A stretch of 64,000 nt of DNA from Microbacterium dauci. Its GTDB lineage: Bacteria > Actinomycetota > Actinomycetes > Actinomycetales > Microbacteriaceae. Of this stretch, positions 8,813-17,973 are shown piece by piece. The stretch covers positions 310,001 through 374,000 of the forward strand of contig NZ_JASJND010000007.1 of NCBI RefSeq assembly GCF_030065535.1, written 5' to 3'. Below the pieces are notes generated by a model. The model saw only the letters and a program-made list of their open reading frames with translations, was not told the origin of the DNA and did no database searches. Numbering within the stretch: position 1 is the first letter of the stretch; each line of letters begins with the position of its first letter. The translations under genes were made by a program, and so were the position numbers.

Positions 8813-9739
8813 ATGTCCGTTGGTCTGCTCGCCGTCGTCGATGACATCCTGAGCGCCGCGCTCAAAGCATCGGCGAAGTCGGCTGGTGTGGTGATCGACG
8901 ACGCGGCCGTCACGCCGCAATATGTGCAGGGCATCACGCCCGCACGGGAGCTGCCGGTCGTCGGCAAGATCGCGCTCGGGTCGATCGCGAACAAGTTCCT
9001 GCTGATCATTCCCGTTGCGCTCCTGCTGACCGCGTTCGCGCCGGACGTGCTGCCATACCTGCTCATCCTCGGCGGTGCGTTCCTCTGCTACGAGGGCGCC
9101 GAGAAGGTCCTGGAGTGGTTCGGGTTCTCGCACGGCCACCACGACGAGGGTGCGCGCGACGAGAAGAAGCTCGTCTGGGGTGCGATCCGCACGGACCTGA
9201 TCCTCTCAAGCGAGATCATGCTCATCTCGCTCGCCAATCTCGACCCCGGCCTCGACATCTGGCAGACGCTGGCCATCCTCGCCGTCATCGCCGTGATGAT
9301 GACCGGCATCGTCTACGGCGTCGTCGCGCTCCTCGTGAAGATCGACGACGTCGGTCTCCGGATGGCGAAGAGCCCGATCCGTCGGGTGCGACACAACGGC
9401 ACGCGCATCGTCCGTTCGATGCCCGCGGTCTTCCGCGCGATCAGCATCATCGGCACTGTCGCGATGCTGTGGGTCGGCGGGCACCTCGTCCTCGAGAACC
9501 TCGGCGGCGTGGGCCTCACGTTCTTCACCGACGTGCTGCACGAGGTCGAACACCTCCTGCACGCGCTCGGACCCGTGGTCGTGTGGATCGGGGAGACGCT
9601 CGTGTCCGCCGTCGCCGGCCTCATCGCGGGTCTCGCGATCGTCGGGGTCATCCTGCTGGTCTCGCGGCTCCGCGGCGGATCAGACCGGCACGACGACGAT
9701 AACGCCGCACCGCACTCGCCGACGACGGGGACGCCCTGA
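8813..9739 (+). CDS. DUF808 inner-membrane protein (YedI-like)
   Basis: The 308-residue membrane protein begins MSVGLLAVVDDILSAALKAS, the typical DUF808 start, and has several hydrophobic spans: about residues 60-100, 135-180 and, near the C-terminus, 245-285. A His-rich stretch HGHHDEG follows the second span, and the segment RELPVVGKIALGSIANK is characteristic of the family. E. coli YedI belongs to it; no biochemical function is established. GAGGGGG at 8801-8807 is the ribosome-binding site. The gene is followed after 4 nt by the ABC permease operon, but a functional connection is not evident. Confidence 0.85.
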   Translation: MSVGLLAVVDDILSAALKASAKSAGVVIDDAAVTPQYVQGITPARELPVVGKIALGSIANKFLLIIPVALLLTAFAPDVLPYLLILGGAFLCYEGAEKVLEWFGFSHGHHDEGARDEKKLVWGAIRTDLILSSEIMLISLANLDPGLDIWQTLAILAVIAVMMTGIVYGVVALLVKIDDVGLRMAKSPIRRVRHNGTRIVRSMPAVFRAISIIGTVAMLWVGGHLVLENLGGVGLTFFTDVLHEVEHLLHALGPVVVWIGETLVSAVAGLIAGLAIVGVILLVSRLRGGSDRHDDDNAAPHSPTTGTP

Positions 9740-9743
9740 CATC

Positions 9744-12116
9744 GTGACGTCCTCGCCCCCGTCGGTCCGCCCGGCCGCACGCCTGTTCTGGGCACGGGTG
9801 CGCGCACAGCGGGGGCTGCTCCTCAGCACCGCGGGCACCGTCGCCGTCGCAGTGGCAACGGTCGGTTTCACCCTCTCGTGGCTGCACGACGCCGCGACGT
9901 CGACCGTCGATCCCGGCCCCGGCGCCGACCCTGAGCTCGTCGTATCGCAAGTTGCCGACGGGGCACGGGCGCTCGAGGCTGCCGCGCCGGCGCTCGTGAT
10001 CCTGATCGTGCTGGGCGGCGCCACTGCGGTCGCCCAGCTCGGGCGTCTCGTCGGCATCGCGCGCGCCCACGAGGACGCGACGCTCCGCGCCCGCGGCCTG
10101 TCGCGCGGCCAGGCGACGCTGCTCGCGCTCGTCGAGGGCGTGGTCGTCGTGGGCGCCGGTGCGCTCACGGGCACTGTGGCCGCAGCGGTCTTCGCGACAC
10201 TGCTCGGGATGCCGCTCTCCGGTATCGCCGCCGCAGCGCCGGGGACGGCGGCATCCGCACTCGCACTCCTCTTCGTCTTCGCCCTGGCGATTCGGCGGGC
10301 AGGTGCCGCGAGACGAGCGCGCGCGACGCGGATCGCGTCGGGCAGTGCGGTCGTGCTCGTGCTGCTGGCGGCCGGGCTTGTGCTCTGGCAGCTTCCGTCC
10401 GCCCGGAGTGGCGTGGCCGATCCGATCGCCGCTGCGGCGCCGACGGTGCTGCTCGCCGCCGGCGCCATCGTGGCGCTCGCTGTGTTCGGGCTCCTCGCGA
10501 CCGCGTGGGCGCCATTGGCGGCGCGCGGCACGGCCGTGCAGCCCGGCTTCTCGGCCCGGCAAGTGAGCCGCACGCTGCCCGTCGCCGCGGTCGCGGTCCT
10601 GCTGGTCGCGCTCACCACGGCGCAGGCGGTGTTCGTGTCGGCCTACGCCGGAACGTGGGAGGGCGCGACCCGAGACGCAGCCGCGCTGCGAGCCGGCGCT
10701 GCCGTCCGGGTCGATCTCGACCCGCAGTCCCTCGACCCGGCACGGCTGCCCGAGATCGCAGCCCTCGAGGGTGTGACCGCGGTCGCCCCAGCGACGGTGC
10801 AGGAGGTCGAGATCGGGGACGCCGTCGGCGAGCTCATCGCCCTGCCGACCGCCGCCGTCGCGGACGTCATCGACACCGCCGGCCTGCGCGCCGCTGATTC
10901 GCTCGTCCCCGAGACCGAGCCCGTCGAGACGATCCGGCTGGGAGCGGACGCAGAGACGCTCCAGGTGCGGGCGACGCTCGGTGCTGTGGAGCAGCCTGCC
11001 ATCGTCGAAGGCGACCGCGCACAGGTGTCGGCCGGGCTGCCGACCATCCGCCTCACTGCGATCCTTCTCGACGGCACCGGCGCACCGGTCACACTCCCTC
11101 TCGAGGACGACCGGCCGCTCATCCGTTCCGGCACGGTCGTGCTCACCGCTGAAGCGTCGCTGCCGGCGGGCTCGGCGCCATGGCGGTTGCTGGCTGTCAT
11201 TGCCGGCACGCCGCCGGGGTTCGGCACCCGGCAGGTCGACGTCACCATCGACGACGTCGTCGCGGGGACCGAGCTCGCCGTGACCGGCTCCGCGACCCTC
11301 GAGACGAACGGCCCCGATGTGGTCCTGTGGCTGGCCGGACCCGCGGCATCCGGTGCGCTTCCGGTCACCGTCAGTGCGGCACTCGCGGCGCGGACCGGCG
11401 TCGCCGAGGGAGATCCGCTCGACCTGCGGTACGCCGGCAGCGGGCGTCGAGTCGACGCCGTCGTCGCGTCGATCATCCCAGCCATCCCGGGCGCCGGGAC
11501 CGAGCTCGCGGTCTTCACGCCACTCGAGTCGTTGCTGCACAGTCAGCTCCAGCGGGGCTCGTCGATCGTCGCCCCGAACTCCGTGTGGGTGGATGCCGCT
11601 CCCGAGGCCGCGGCATCCGTGAGTGAGATCCTCGGCGACCGCCCCGTCTTGACCGCCGTCGCCGACCCCGGCACGCGCCTCGTGGGTGCGCTCATCCCTG
11701 GGTGGTGGATCGCGACGGTCGGGTCGACGATCCTCGCGCTGATCGCCGTCCTCGCGAGCGCGCAGACCCTCGCGCACGCGCGGCGAGGCGAGGTCGCCGT
11801 GCTCCGCGCGCTGGGGCTGACCGCGACCCGGCAGGCGGCGATCCGCGCCGGCGAACTGACCGCCGTCACAGCGACCGCGCTCCTGCTCGGCGGGCTCGCC
11901 GGCGCCGGTATCGGCCTGATCGCCGTTCCCGAACTCGTCCGCGCCTCCACGCCGGGGCTCGGTGTCATCGGTGCGACGTCGATGGTCTTCGATCTCCCAC
12001 CGCTCGCGATCGCGTTGGCGGCGCTCGTGGCCGGGCTCGCGAGCGTGATCGCCGCAGCCGCCGCGGTGACGCAGCGCCACGCACGCACCGCGACCGTGAC
12101 GGAAGGTGACCGATGA
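9744..12116 (+). CDS. ABC transporter permease, FtsX-like (first of pair)
   Basis: The 790-residue integral membrane protein has an N-terminal span (LLLSTAGTVAVAVATVGFTL), a cluster of spans at about residues 85-290, a large extracytoplasmic region of about 330 residues, and a C-terminal FtsX-type four-helix region. The segment VAVLRALGLTATRQAAIRAGE marks the FtsX/MacB-like loop. Proteins of this type move or release lipophilic or peptide substrates, or transmit conformational force across the membrane; the substrate here cannot be read from sequence. The gene starts the operon with a GTG at 9744. Its stop overlaps the next ATG (ATGA at 12113-12116), indicating translational coupling to the second permease. 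Confidence 0.85.
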   Translation: MTSSPPSVRPAARLFWARVRAQRGLLLSTAGTVAVAVATVGFTLSWLHDAATSTVDPGPGADPELVVSQVADGARALEAAAPALVILIVLGGATAVAQLGRLVGIARAHEDATLRARGLSRGQATLLALVEGVVVVGAGALTGTVAAAVFATLLGMPLSGIAAAAPGTAASALALLFVFALAIRRAGAARRARATRIASGSAVVLVLLAAGLVLWQLPSARSGVADPIAAAAPTVLLAAGAIVALAVFGLLATAWAPLAARGTAVQPGFSARQVSRTLPVAAVAVLLVALTTAQAVFVSAYAGTWEGATRDAAALRAGAAVRVDLDPQSLDPARLPEIAALEGVTAVAPATVQEVEIGDAVGELIALPTAAVADVIDTAGLRAADSLVPETEPVETIRLGADAETLQVRATLGAVEQPAIVEGDRAQVSAGLPTIRLTAILLDGTGAPVTLPLEDDRPLIRSGTVVLTAEASLPAGSAPWRLLAVIAGTPPGFGTRQVDVTIDDVVAGTELAVTGSATLETNGPDVVLWLAGPAASGALPVTVSAALAARTGVAEGDPLDLRYAGSGRRVDAVVASIIPAIPGAGTELAVFTPLESLLHSQLQRGSSIVAPNSVWVDAAPEAAASVSEILGDRPVLTAVADPGTRLVGALIPGWWIATVGSTILALIAVLASAQTLAHARRGEVAVLRALGLTATRQAAIRAGELTAVTATALLLGGLAGAGIGLIAVPELVRASTPGLGVIGATSMVFDLPPLAIALAALVAGLASVIAAAAAVTQRHARTATVTEGDR

Positions 12117-14782
12117 GCGCCCGGACACGGCCACTCGGCCTGCTCGCGCGCCACCTCCGGGCGCGCACGGGCGGCGGCGCCGTGCTCGCCATGATCACCG
12201 TGGTGCTCGCCTTCCTTGCGGCGCTCGCGCCGACCGCGGCCGTCCAACTCGCCGACGCGACCATCCGTGACCGTATCGACGGCCTCTCGGGGCCGGCCCG
12301 CGACCTCACCGCCACGGCCGGCACGTTCCCGCAAATCGCGGCCGTCGGCACGGGGCTCACGACAGACGAGGTCTGGGGACTGTTCCTGGATGCCGCCGAG
12401 GCGATCCGCCTCGACGCCGACGCCCCACTACCCGAGGTGCTTGGTCCGCTGCGCGCCGTCGCCCGTTCGGTCCCCTCGGCGACGGATCCCGCGCCGCAGA
12501 AGGTCGGTGTCGCGTACGCACCCGGTTACGAGGAGGAGATCGAGCTCAGCTCGGGTCGACTGCCCGATCCCGCTGAGGCGGTCGCCGCGGTCGAGATCGT
12601 GCTGTCCGATCGTGCCGCGGAGGAGGCCGGCTGGGAGGTGGACACGACGCGGGCGGTGCCGAGTTGGGAGGGTGACGTCGACGTCACGCTCGTCGGCACG
12701 TTCATGCCTCGCGACCCCGACGCCGAGTATTGGCAGCACACTCCATCGATCCTCGACGCCAACGTCTTCGACGATGGCAACGCGCCGCGCCAAGTGACGG
12801 TGACCGGGTTCGCACACCCCGCAGGGATGGGATACGGCGGTGCGTTCCCAGGGACGTACCGGACTGACATGTGGTTCTCGGTCTCCACGCCGGACATCGA
12901 TGCGCAGAACGCGAATGCGGTCGTCGCGGCGCTGCGAGGGTTCACAGCGGTGGGTCACCCCGTCGGGGAGAGCGCCGACGGGAGCGGCATCCTGAGCCTC
13001 CGCTTCGACGCCGGCGTGACGGCGGAACTCGAACGCGCGATCGCACAGCAGTCCGCCACGATGAGCGTCGTCGCGATGCTCATCGCAGGGCCGCTCGGTG
13101 TCGCGGTCGCGGTGCTCGTCCTCGCTGCAAGGCTCATTCTCGAGGGGCGCCGCGCGAGCCTGCGGCTCCTGTCGGCGCGCGGCGCCTCTCACGCGCAACT
13201 GAGGGGCATCCTCGCGCTCGAGGGCGTGACCTGGGCGACGCTGCCCGCGCTCGCTGGTGCGATCGCGGCGTTCTTCGTGGCGGTTGCGGTGTGGGGTGTG
13301 CCCCTGACGTCGGCGTCGTATGTCGGCGCGGCCGCCGTCGGCATCGTGCCGGTCGCGATCCTCGCGGTGCTGGCCCCCGCCGCTGCCGAACGCGGTGCTC
13401 GCGCAGACCTCGACGCGCGGGGGAGCAGGCTCCGCGTCATCGGTGAAGGTGTGCTGCTCGTCCTCACCGCGGTCGCCGCGACGCTGCTGTTCGTACGCGG
13501 CTACGCCGAGCAGCCCGATGCGCTCCTCGCCGCAGCGCCACTGCTCCTCTCGTTGACCGCGTGCGTCCTCACCCTCCGCCTGTATCCATTGCCGCTCCGG
13601 TGGTTGGGCACGCGCGCCGCACGTCGGCCCGGCGTGGTCGGGTTCCTTGGGTCGGCTCGGGCGCTCCGCGATCCGGCGATCGGCATCACGCCGGTGCTCG
13701 CACTCGTCGTCGGCGTCGCTGTCGCCGTCTCGAGTGGCGTGCTCCTGTCCGTGATCGACGCGGGCGCGCGTGAGTCTTCCCGCGCACAGATCGGCGGCGA
13801 CATGCGCATCGACGGAGCGATGTTCACGGCCGCACAGCTCGAGGCTGTCGGCGACGTCGATGGGGTGGCCGCGGCCACCGGTATCTCGGGCGCGGAAACC
13901 TCGCAACTGTCGATCGACGGACGTGACCGCAACACGGTCGTGTTCGTCGTGGATGCCGCAGCCCTTCGCGCCGTCCAGGGCGAGGGCCCCGGGCTGCTCC
14001 CAGAGGGTGCTGCTCCCGTCGCCGCACCAGTGTCGATCATCGCCTCGGGGGTCGCCGCCGACGCGATCGGCGACGCAGGCGAGGTGGAGCTCGGCGGCGT
14101 GCCCGTCGACGTCGCCGGCGTCACTCGCGGCCCCGTCCCGACCGGGGCGCGCGAGAACTGGGTCGCGATCGACGCGGCGGCGGCCGAAGAGGTGCTCGGC
14201 CGGGATCCGTCCGATCGGACGATCGTGGTGCGCCTCGACGCGGCGGCCGATGCGACCGCGGTCGAAGAGGCCATCCGCGCGATCGTGGGGCCGATCGCTG
14301 TCATCGACGCGGAGACGGATGTCCTCGCGGACGTGCAGGAGGGCGCCGCGGTCCAGGGGGTCCGTGCCGCGCTCGGTGCGGCGACGGTGCTCGCCGCGCT
14401 GCTGAGCGCCGCCGCCGTCGCGATCACCCTCGTGCTCGCAGCCGCGCCGCGAGCACGGATCGTCGCGCTGTTGCGGACGCTCGGCGCGCCGCGGCGGGTT
14501 TCCCGCGGGCTCGTGGCGTGGGAGATCACGCCGCCCGCGGTTGCCGCGGTGGTGGCGGGGACGCTCTTCGGCGCACTCGTCCCGCTCGTCGTGATGGCCG
14601 CGGTCGACCTGCGTCCCTTCACGGGGTCATCGGAGCCGCCCGGCTACGCCGTGGACCCGCTGCTGCTCGCCGCCACCGCGGGCGGCTTCATCGTGACCGC
14701 CGCCGTCTTGACCGGCGCGGCCTTGTTGCTGGCGCGTCGGACCGGCGCGGCATCCGCGCTCCGTACCGTCGAGGAAGGATGA
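12113..14782 (+). CDS. ABC transporter permease, FtsX-like (second of pair)
   Basis: The 889-residue permease is paralogous in design to the first: an N-terminal span (AVLAMITVVLAFLAALAPTA), a long extracytoplasmic domain to about residue 310, a central group of spans (about 320-560), a second extracytoplasmic region and a C-terminal group of spans. The loop IVALLRTLGAPRRVSRGLVAWE is the FtsX-type signature. The two permeases probably form a heterodimer with the two ATPases encoded next. The ATG overlaps the stop of the preceding gene. The operon has no linked sensor kinase or regulator in view, unlike bacitracin-type BceAB systems. Confidence 0.85.
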   Translation: MSARTRPLGLLARHLRARTGGGAVLAMITVVLAFLAALAPTAAVQLADATIRDRIDGLSGPARDLTATAGTFPQIAAVGTGLTTDEVWGLFLDAAEAIRLDADAPLPEVLGPLRAVARSVPSATDPAPQKVGVAYAPGYEEEIELSSGRLPDPAEAVAAVEIVLSDRAAEEAGWEVDTTRAVPSWEGDVDVTLVGTFMPRDPDAEYWQHTPSILDANVFDDGNAPRQVTVTGFAHPAGMGYGGAFPGTYRTDMWFSVSTPDIDAQNANAVVAALRGFTAVGHPVGESADGSGILSLRFDAGVTAELERAIAQQSATMSVVAMLIAGPLGVAVAVLVLAARLILEGRRASLRLLSARGASHAQLRGILALEGVTWATLPALAGAIAAFFVAVAVWGVPLTSASYVGAAAVGIVPVAILAVLAPAAAERGARADLDARGSRLRVIGEGVLLVLTAVAATLLFVRGYAEQPDALLAAAPLLLSLTACVLTLRLYPLPLRWLGTRAARRPGVVGFLGSARALRDPAIGITPVLALVVGVAVAVSSGVLLSVIDAGARESSRAQIGGDMRIDGAMFTAAQLEAVGDVDGVAAATGISGAETSQLSIDGRDRNTVVFVVDAAALRAVQGEGPGLLPEGAAPVAAPVSIIASGVAADAIGDAGEVELGGVPVDVAGVTRGPVPTGARENWVAIDAAAAEEVLGRDPSDRTIVVRLDAAADATAVEEAIRAIVGPIAVIDAETDVLADVQEGAAVQGVRAALGAATVLAALLSAAAVAITLVLAAAPRARIVALLRTLGAPRRVSRGLVAWEITPPAVAAVVAGTLFGALVPLVVMAAVDLRPFTGSSEPPGYAVDPLLLAATAGGFIVTAAVLTGAALLLARRTGAASALRTVEEG

Positions 14783-14786
14783 CGAG

Positions 14787-15719
14787 ATGACTGCACGCAA
14801 CGATGAGGGGGTCGACATCCTCTGCACGGATCTCGTCCGCATCTTCAAGGTGCCGTCTCGGAGCGGCCCCGGCATCGAGGTCCAGGCGCTGCAGGGACTC
14901 AACCTGCGTGTCGGCCGCGGCGAGCTCGTCGCCGTCGTCGGCGCCTCGGGATCGGGCAAGTCCACGCTGTTGTCGATCCTGTCGAGCCTCGACCAGCCGA
15001 CCGCGGGCGTCGCGCGCGTCGCCGGGCACGATCTGCTCACGATGAAGGAGAAGGAGCGGGTGTCGTTCCGGCGGCACAGCGTGGGCTTCGTCTGGCAGCA
15101 GACGTCGCGGAACCTGCTCCCGTATCTCTCGGCCGCAGAGAACATCGCCGCGGCGCTCGCGATCGGCACCCGTGGCGGCTCCGGTCGTCGGCAGCGCGTC
15201 GCCGAGTTGGTCGAGCTCCTCGAGATCGGGCACTGTGCTGATCGCCGTCCCGCCGAGATGTCGGGTGGCGAACAGCAGCGGACCGCGGTCGCGGTCGGCA
15301 TCGCGAACGAACCGCGCGTGCTGCTCGCGGACGAGCCGACCGGTGAGCTCGACGATGAGACGAGCGTCCAGGTGCTCGAGGCGATGCGTTCGGTGAACCG
15401 CGAGCTCGGCGTCACGACGCTCATCGTCACCCATGACCCGACCGTGTCGGAGCACGTCGCCCGCACGGTGCAGATCCGCGACGGGCGCACATCGACTGAG
15501 GTGCTGCGGTCGACGCGCGTTGACGAGCACGGTGTCGAGGAGCACATCGCCGAGGAGTACGCGGTGCTCGACCGCGTCGGCAGACTCCAACTCCCGGACG
15601 AGTTCGTCGCGGCGCTCGACCTTCGCGAACGCGTGCGCCTGGCGCTCGAGCCCGATCACGTGGGCGTGTGGCCGGGGCAGCCTGCGCGCGGCGCGGCATC
15701 CGAGGAGGACGCATCATGA
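14787..15719 (+). CDS. ABC transporter ATPase (MacB/LolD-like) with C-terminal extension
   Basis: The 310-residue ATP-binding subunit has Walker A GASGSGKST (around residue 52), signature MSGGEQQR (around 159), Walker B VLLADEPTGEL and a switch His in VTHD. The ABC core ends near residue 225. It is followed by about 85 residues that contain an acidic helix and end VGVWPGQPA; this extension is absent from the second ATPase of the operon. The stop overlaps the next ATG (ATGA, 15716-15719). It should energise the FtsX-like permeases encoded upstream. Confidence 0.88.
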   Translation: MTARNDEGVDILCTDLVRIFKVPSRSGPGIEVQALQGLNLRVGRGELVAVVGASGSGKSTLLSILSSLDQPTAGVARVAGHDLLTMKEKERVSFRRHSVGFVWQQTSRNLLPYLSAAENIAAALAIGTRGGSGRRQRVAELVELLEIGHCADRRPAEMSGGEQQRTAVAVGIANEPRVLLADEPTGELDDETSVQVLEAMRSVNRELGVTTLIVTHDPTVSEHVARTVQIRDGRTSTEVLRSTRVDEHGVEEHIAEEYAVLDRVGRLQLPDEFVAALDLRERVRLALEPDHVGVWPGQPARGAASEEDAS

Positions 15720-16396
15720 TCGCCGCACTCCGTGGTGAGCGACTCACCCGCACGTTCTCGACGCCTGCCGGTGAGGTGCAAGCGTGCGTGGACATCGACA
15801 TCCATGCCGAGCCGGGGGAGCTGGTCGTCCTCCGCGGCGCGTCGGGTGCGGGCAAGACGACGCTGCTGAACATGCTGGGCGGGCTCGACCGGCCGACGTC
15901 CGGTCGCGTGCTGCTCGGTGATGTGGATGCCACGGCGCTGTCAGAGGATGCGCTCGCGACGGTCCGGCGAGAGCGCCTCGGGTTCGTCTTCCAGTCGTTC
16001 GGGCTGATCCCGGTGCTGTCGGCAGCCGAGAACGTGGAACTGCCGCTGCGCATCGCCGGGGTGGCGGCGGGGGAGCGCGACGAGCGCGTGGCGGAGGCGC
16101 TGCGGCTGGTCGGTCTCGAACGTCACGCCGAGCAGCGCCCGACGGAGCTCTCGGGCGGGCAGCAGCAGCGGGTCGGCATCGCGCGGGCGATCGCGGGCGC
16201 GCCGCAGGTGCTCCTCGCCGACGAGCCGACCGGGCAGCTCGACTCGCGCACCGCGGCGAGCGTCATGGACCTCTTGGGAACGCTCGTCCACGAGCGTGGG
16301 CTCGCCGCGATCGTCTCGACCCACGACCCGCTGCTGGTCGAGCGCGCCGACCGCGTCGTCGAACTCCACGGCGGCCGTGTGACCTCGATCGTCTGA
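15716..16396 (+). CDS. ABC transporter ATPase (MacB/LolD-like)
   Basis: The compact 226-residue ATPase has Walker A GASGAGKTT, signature LSGGQQQR, Walker B VLLADEPTGQLD and switch His in STHDP. Its length is that of a LolD/MacB-type nucleotide-binding domain with nothing extra. It is the last gene of the four-gene operon 9744-16396, translationally coupled to the preceding ATPase by an ATGA overlap. Two different ATPases and two different permeases in one operon suggest a fully heteromeric transporter. The substrate is unknown. Confidence 0.88.
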   Translation: MIAALRGERLTRTFSTPAGEVQACVDIDIHAEPGELVVLRGASGAGKTTLLNMLGGLDRPTSGRVLLGDVDATALSEDALATVRRERLGFVFQSFGLIPVLSAAENVELPLRIAGVAAGERDERVAEALRLVGLERHAEQRPTELSGGQQQRVGIARAIAGAPQVLLADEPTGQLDSRTAASVMDLLGTLVHERGLAAIVSTHDPLLVERADRVVELHGGRVTSIV

Positions 16397-16453
16397 TCGA
16401 CAACTGCGCGCACGAAAGCTGTCAAGGCCCGGGTGCGCAGGGACAGGCTTCCG

Positions 16454-16459
16454 TAGCGT
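16454..16459 (+). promoter_or_regulatory. -10 box of the small acidic gene (leaderless type)
   Basis: TAGCGT ends 7 nt before the ATG at 16467. Because the alternative GTG at 16458 lies inside this box, the box argues for the ATG as the true start. Confidence 0.45.
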
Positions 16460-16466
16460 GCCCGAT

Positions 16467-16730
16467 ATGGATACGCAGCACGATCGTACCGACGAGCCGA
16501 CGCCAGCCACCGAGAGTCAGCACTCGGCGCGGAATGACCTCGCTCACGACACTGCCTACAGCCCGGGGAGCGAGAGCGAGACCGCGCGCAAGCAGGACGA
16601 AGGCATGGGTGTCTCTGTGGACGAGGACATCGACGAGTCGCAGGTGCAGGTCGCGCCGGGGACGGGTGGGCCGGACGACGTCGGTGAGGTGACGGTCGAT
16701 CCGCAGGACCTCAACCTTTCGGGTCACTGA
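16467..16730 (+). CDS. Small acidic hypothetical protein
   Basis: The 87-residue protein is strongly acidic and hydrophilic, starts MDTQHDRTDEPTPATESQ, and has no hydrophobic core or cysteine. It looks intrinsically disordered. An in-frame GTG at 16458 would add three residues, but the TAGCGT box supports the ATG. It ends 4 nt before a possible GTG of the glutaminase gene. I do not recognise a family; stress-related acidic proteins of this kind are common in actinobacteria, but that is only a resemblance. Confidence 0.6.
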   Translation: MDTQHDRTDEPTPATESQHSARNDLAHDTAYSPGSESETARKQDEGMGVSVDEDIDESQVQVAPGTGGPDDVGEVTVDPQDLNLSGH

Positions 16731-16787
16731 CCCGTGCGCGTCGAACGCACCGCGCCGGCGCACCAAGGTCGGGGCGCGCGATCGATC

Positions 16788-17705
16788 ATGGATGTCGATC
16801 TCGACGAGCTGATCGCGCGGGTGCGAACCCACCGCGGTGGCGCCGTCGACGAGAGCATCCCCGCGCTCGCATCAGCGGATCCGGACCTGCTCGGTGTCAC
16901 GCTCGTCGGCGTCGACGGCGTGGCGTCATCAGGGGGTGATGCCGATGTGCTGTTCAGCGTGCAGTCCGCGGTGAAGCCCTTCCTCTTCGCACTCGCGCTG
17001 GCCGACACGGACGGCGATGCGCTCGACCGCGTCGGGATCGAACCGACAGGCGAGGCCTTCGACGCGGTCAAACTCGAAAGCGGTACCGGACGACCACCGA
17101 ACCCGATGGTCAACGCGGGCGCCATCCTCACCGCCGCGCTGGTGCACGGCGGGTCGGCGGACGAGCGGAGCGAACGCATCCTTCGCGGCCTCTCCGCCTT
17201 CGCCGGACGGCCGCTGTCGGTCGATGAGGAGGTCGCCGAGGATGAGCATCTTCTCGGTGATCGCAACCACGCGCTTGCGCACCTGATGCGGTCCGAGGGA
17301 ACACTCGCGATCTCCGCCGACGATGCGGTCGCGGCATACGCTCGCGCCTGTGCCGTGCTCGTCGACGCCGAAGCCCTGGCCGTGATGGGTGCGACGCTCG
17401 CGGCGGGCGGCCGCAATCCAGTCACGGGGGACCTGGTCGTGTCCCCGGCTGTTGCACGTGATGTCGTCTCCGTGATGGCCACCTGCGGTGTCTACGACGG
17501 GTCCGGTCGGTGGATGCGAAGCGTCGGGGTGCCGGCCAAATCCAGCGTCTCGGGAGCGGTCGTCCTCGCCGCGCCGGGCGTCCTCGGCGCAGCGGTCATC
17601 AGCCCGCCGCTCGACGAGCGGGGGACGAGCGTGCGGGGCCACATGGCGGCCGACCTGCTCAGCGCCGAGCTCGGCCTGCATTCGTTCGGCGCACTCACGA
17701 GCTGA
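16788..17705 (+). CDS. glsA: Glutaminase (GlsA family)
   Basis: The 305-residue enzyme hydrolyses glutamine to glutamate and ammonia. The serine-dependent SxxK catalytic pair is in FSVQSAVKPF (Ser60, Lys63 from this start). Other family blocks are NPMVNAGAI, the EGTLAISADDAVAAYARACAV helix region, MATCGVYDGSG and VGVPAKSSVSGAV. In the last block the usual KSGVGGG is altered to KSSVSGA, a mild departure. The ATG at 16788 gives the family's usual N-terminus and length (about 305-310); an in-frame GTG at 16734 would add 18 residues directly after the preceding stop. Glutaminase beside glnA1 (before the prophage entered) put glutamine synthesis and breakdown genes tail to tail. Confidence 0.9.
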   Translation: MDVDLDELIARVRTHRGGAVDESIPALASADPDLLGVTLVGVDGVASSGGDADVLFSVQSAVKPFLFALALADTDGDALDRVGIEPTGEAFDAVKLESGTGRPPNPMVNAGAILTAALVHGGSADERSERILRGLSAFAGRPLSVDEEVAEDEHLLGDRNHALAHLMRSEGTLAISADDAVAAYARACAVLVDAEALAVMGATLAAGGRNPVTGDLVVSPAVARDVVSVMATCGVYDGSGRWMRSVGVPAKSSVSGAVVLAAPGVLGAAVISPPLDERGTSVRGHMAADLLSAELGLHSFGALTS

Positions 17706-17718
17706 GCGCACAACGCGG

Positions 17719-17750
17719 AAGCGCCCGCCAGGCGAACCTGGCGGGCGCTT
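17719..17750. terminator. Bidirectional terminator between glsA and the original glnA1 3' end
   Basis: A perfect 14-bp hairpin, AAGCGCCCGCCAGG / CCTGGCGGGCGCTT with loop CGAA. In the prophage-free chromosome it would lie 14 nt after the glsA stop and about 18 nt after the glnA1 stop (TCA at 17768-17770), serving both genes. The prophage has moved it about 16.4 kb from glnA1. No long T run follows, as is common in high-GC actinobacteria. Confidence 0.85.
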
Positions 17751-17773
17751 CTCGGTATCCGACGGATCAGACC

Positions 17774-17793
17774 CCGAAGTACAGCTCGTACTC
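17774..17793. repeat. attL core (20-bp direct repeat, copy 1)
   Basis: CCGAAGTACAGCTCGTACTC, identical to 34176-34195. Read on the minus strand this copy still encodes the original end of GlnA1 (EYELYFG, then GTC and TGA at 17768-17770), a relic of the chromosomal gene. The bases right of the core (CTCCCGGGG) are phage. Confidence 0.93.
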
Positions 17794-17885
17794 CTCCCGG
17801 GGTGACGGGGTGTCGTGGGAGATGCTGAGTTCCGCGTGTTTTCGCGGCGTAGATCAACGGGGAATCATGGGTGATTCCGGCGTTC

Positions 17886-17915
17886 TGCGGACTTTTTGCG
17901 GACTCGGTGCGGACG
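17886..17915. repeat. Integrase arm-type repeats, attL side (three copies)
   Basis: TGCGGACT at 17886-17893 and 17897-17904 and TGCGGACG at 17908-17915 start exactly 11 bp apart, about one helical turn. The same octamer at the same 11-bp spacing occurs inside attR. Paired short repeats flanking a core are the layout of arm-type binding sites of tyrosine integrases. Confidence 0.75.
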
Positions 17916-17973
17916 AGGCGAGGGAACCTCGGCCAACTTGGCCGCGGCTTTCGCAGTGTCGGCGCCCGGGGTG

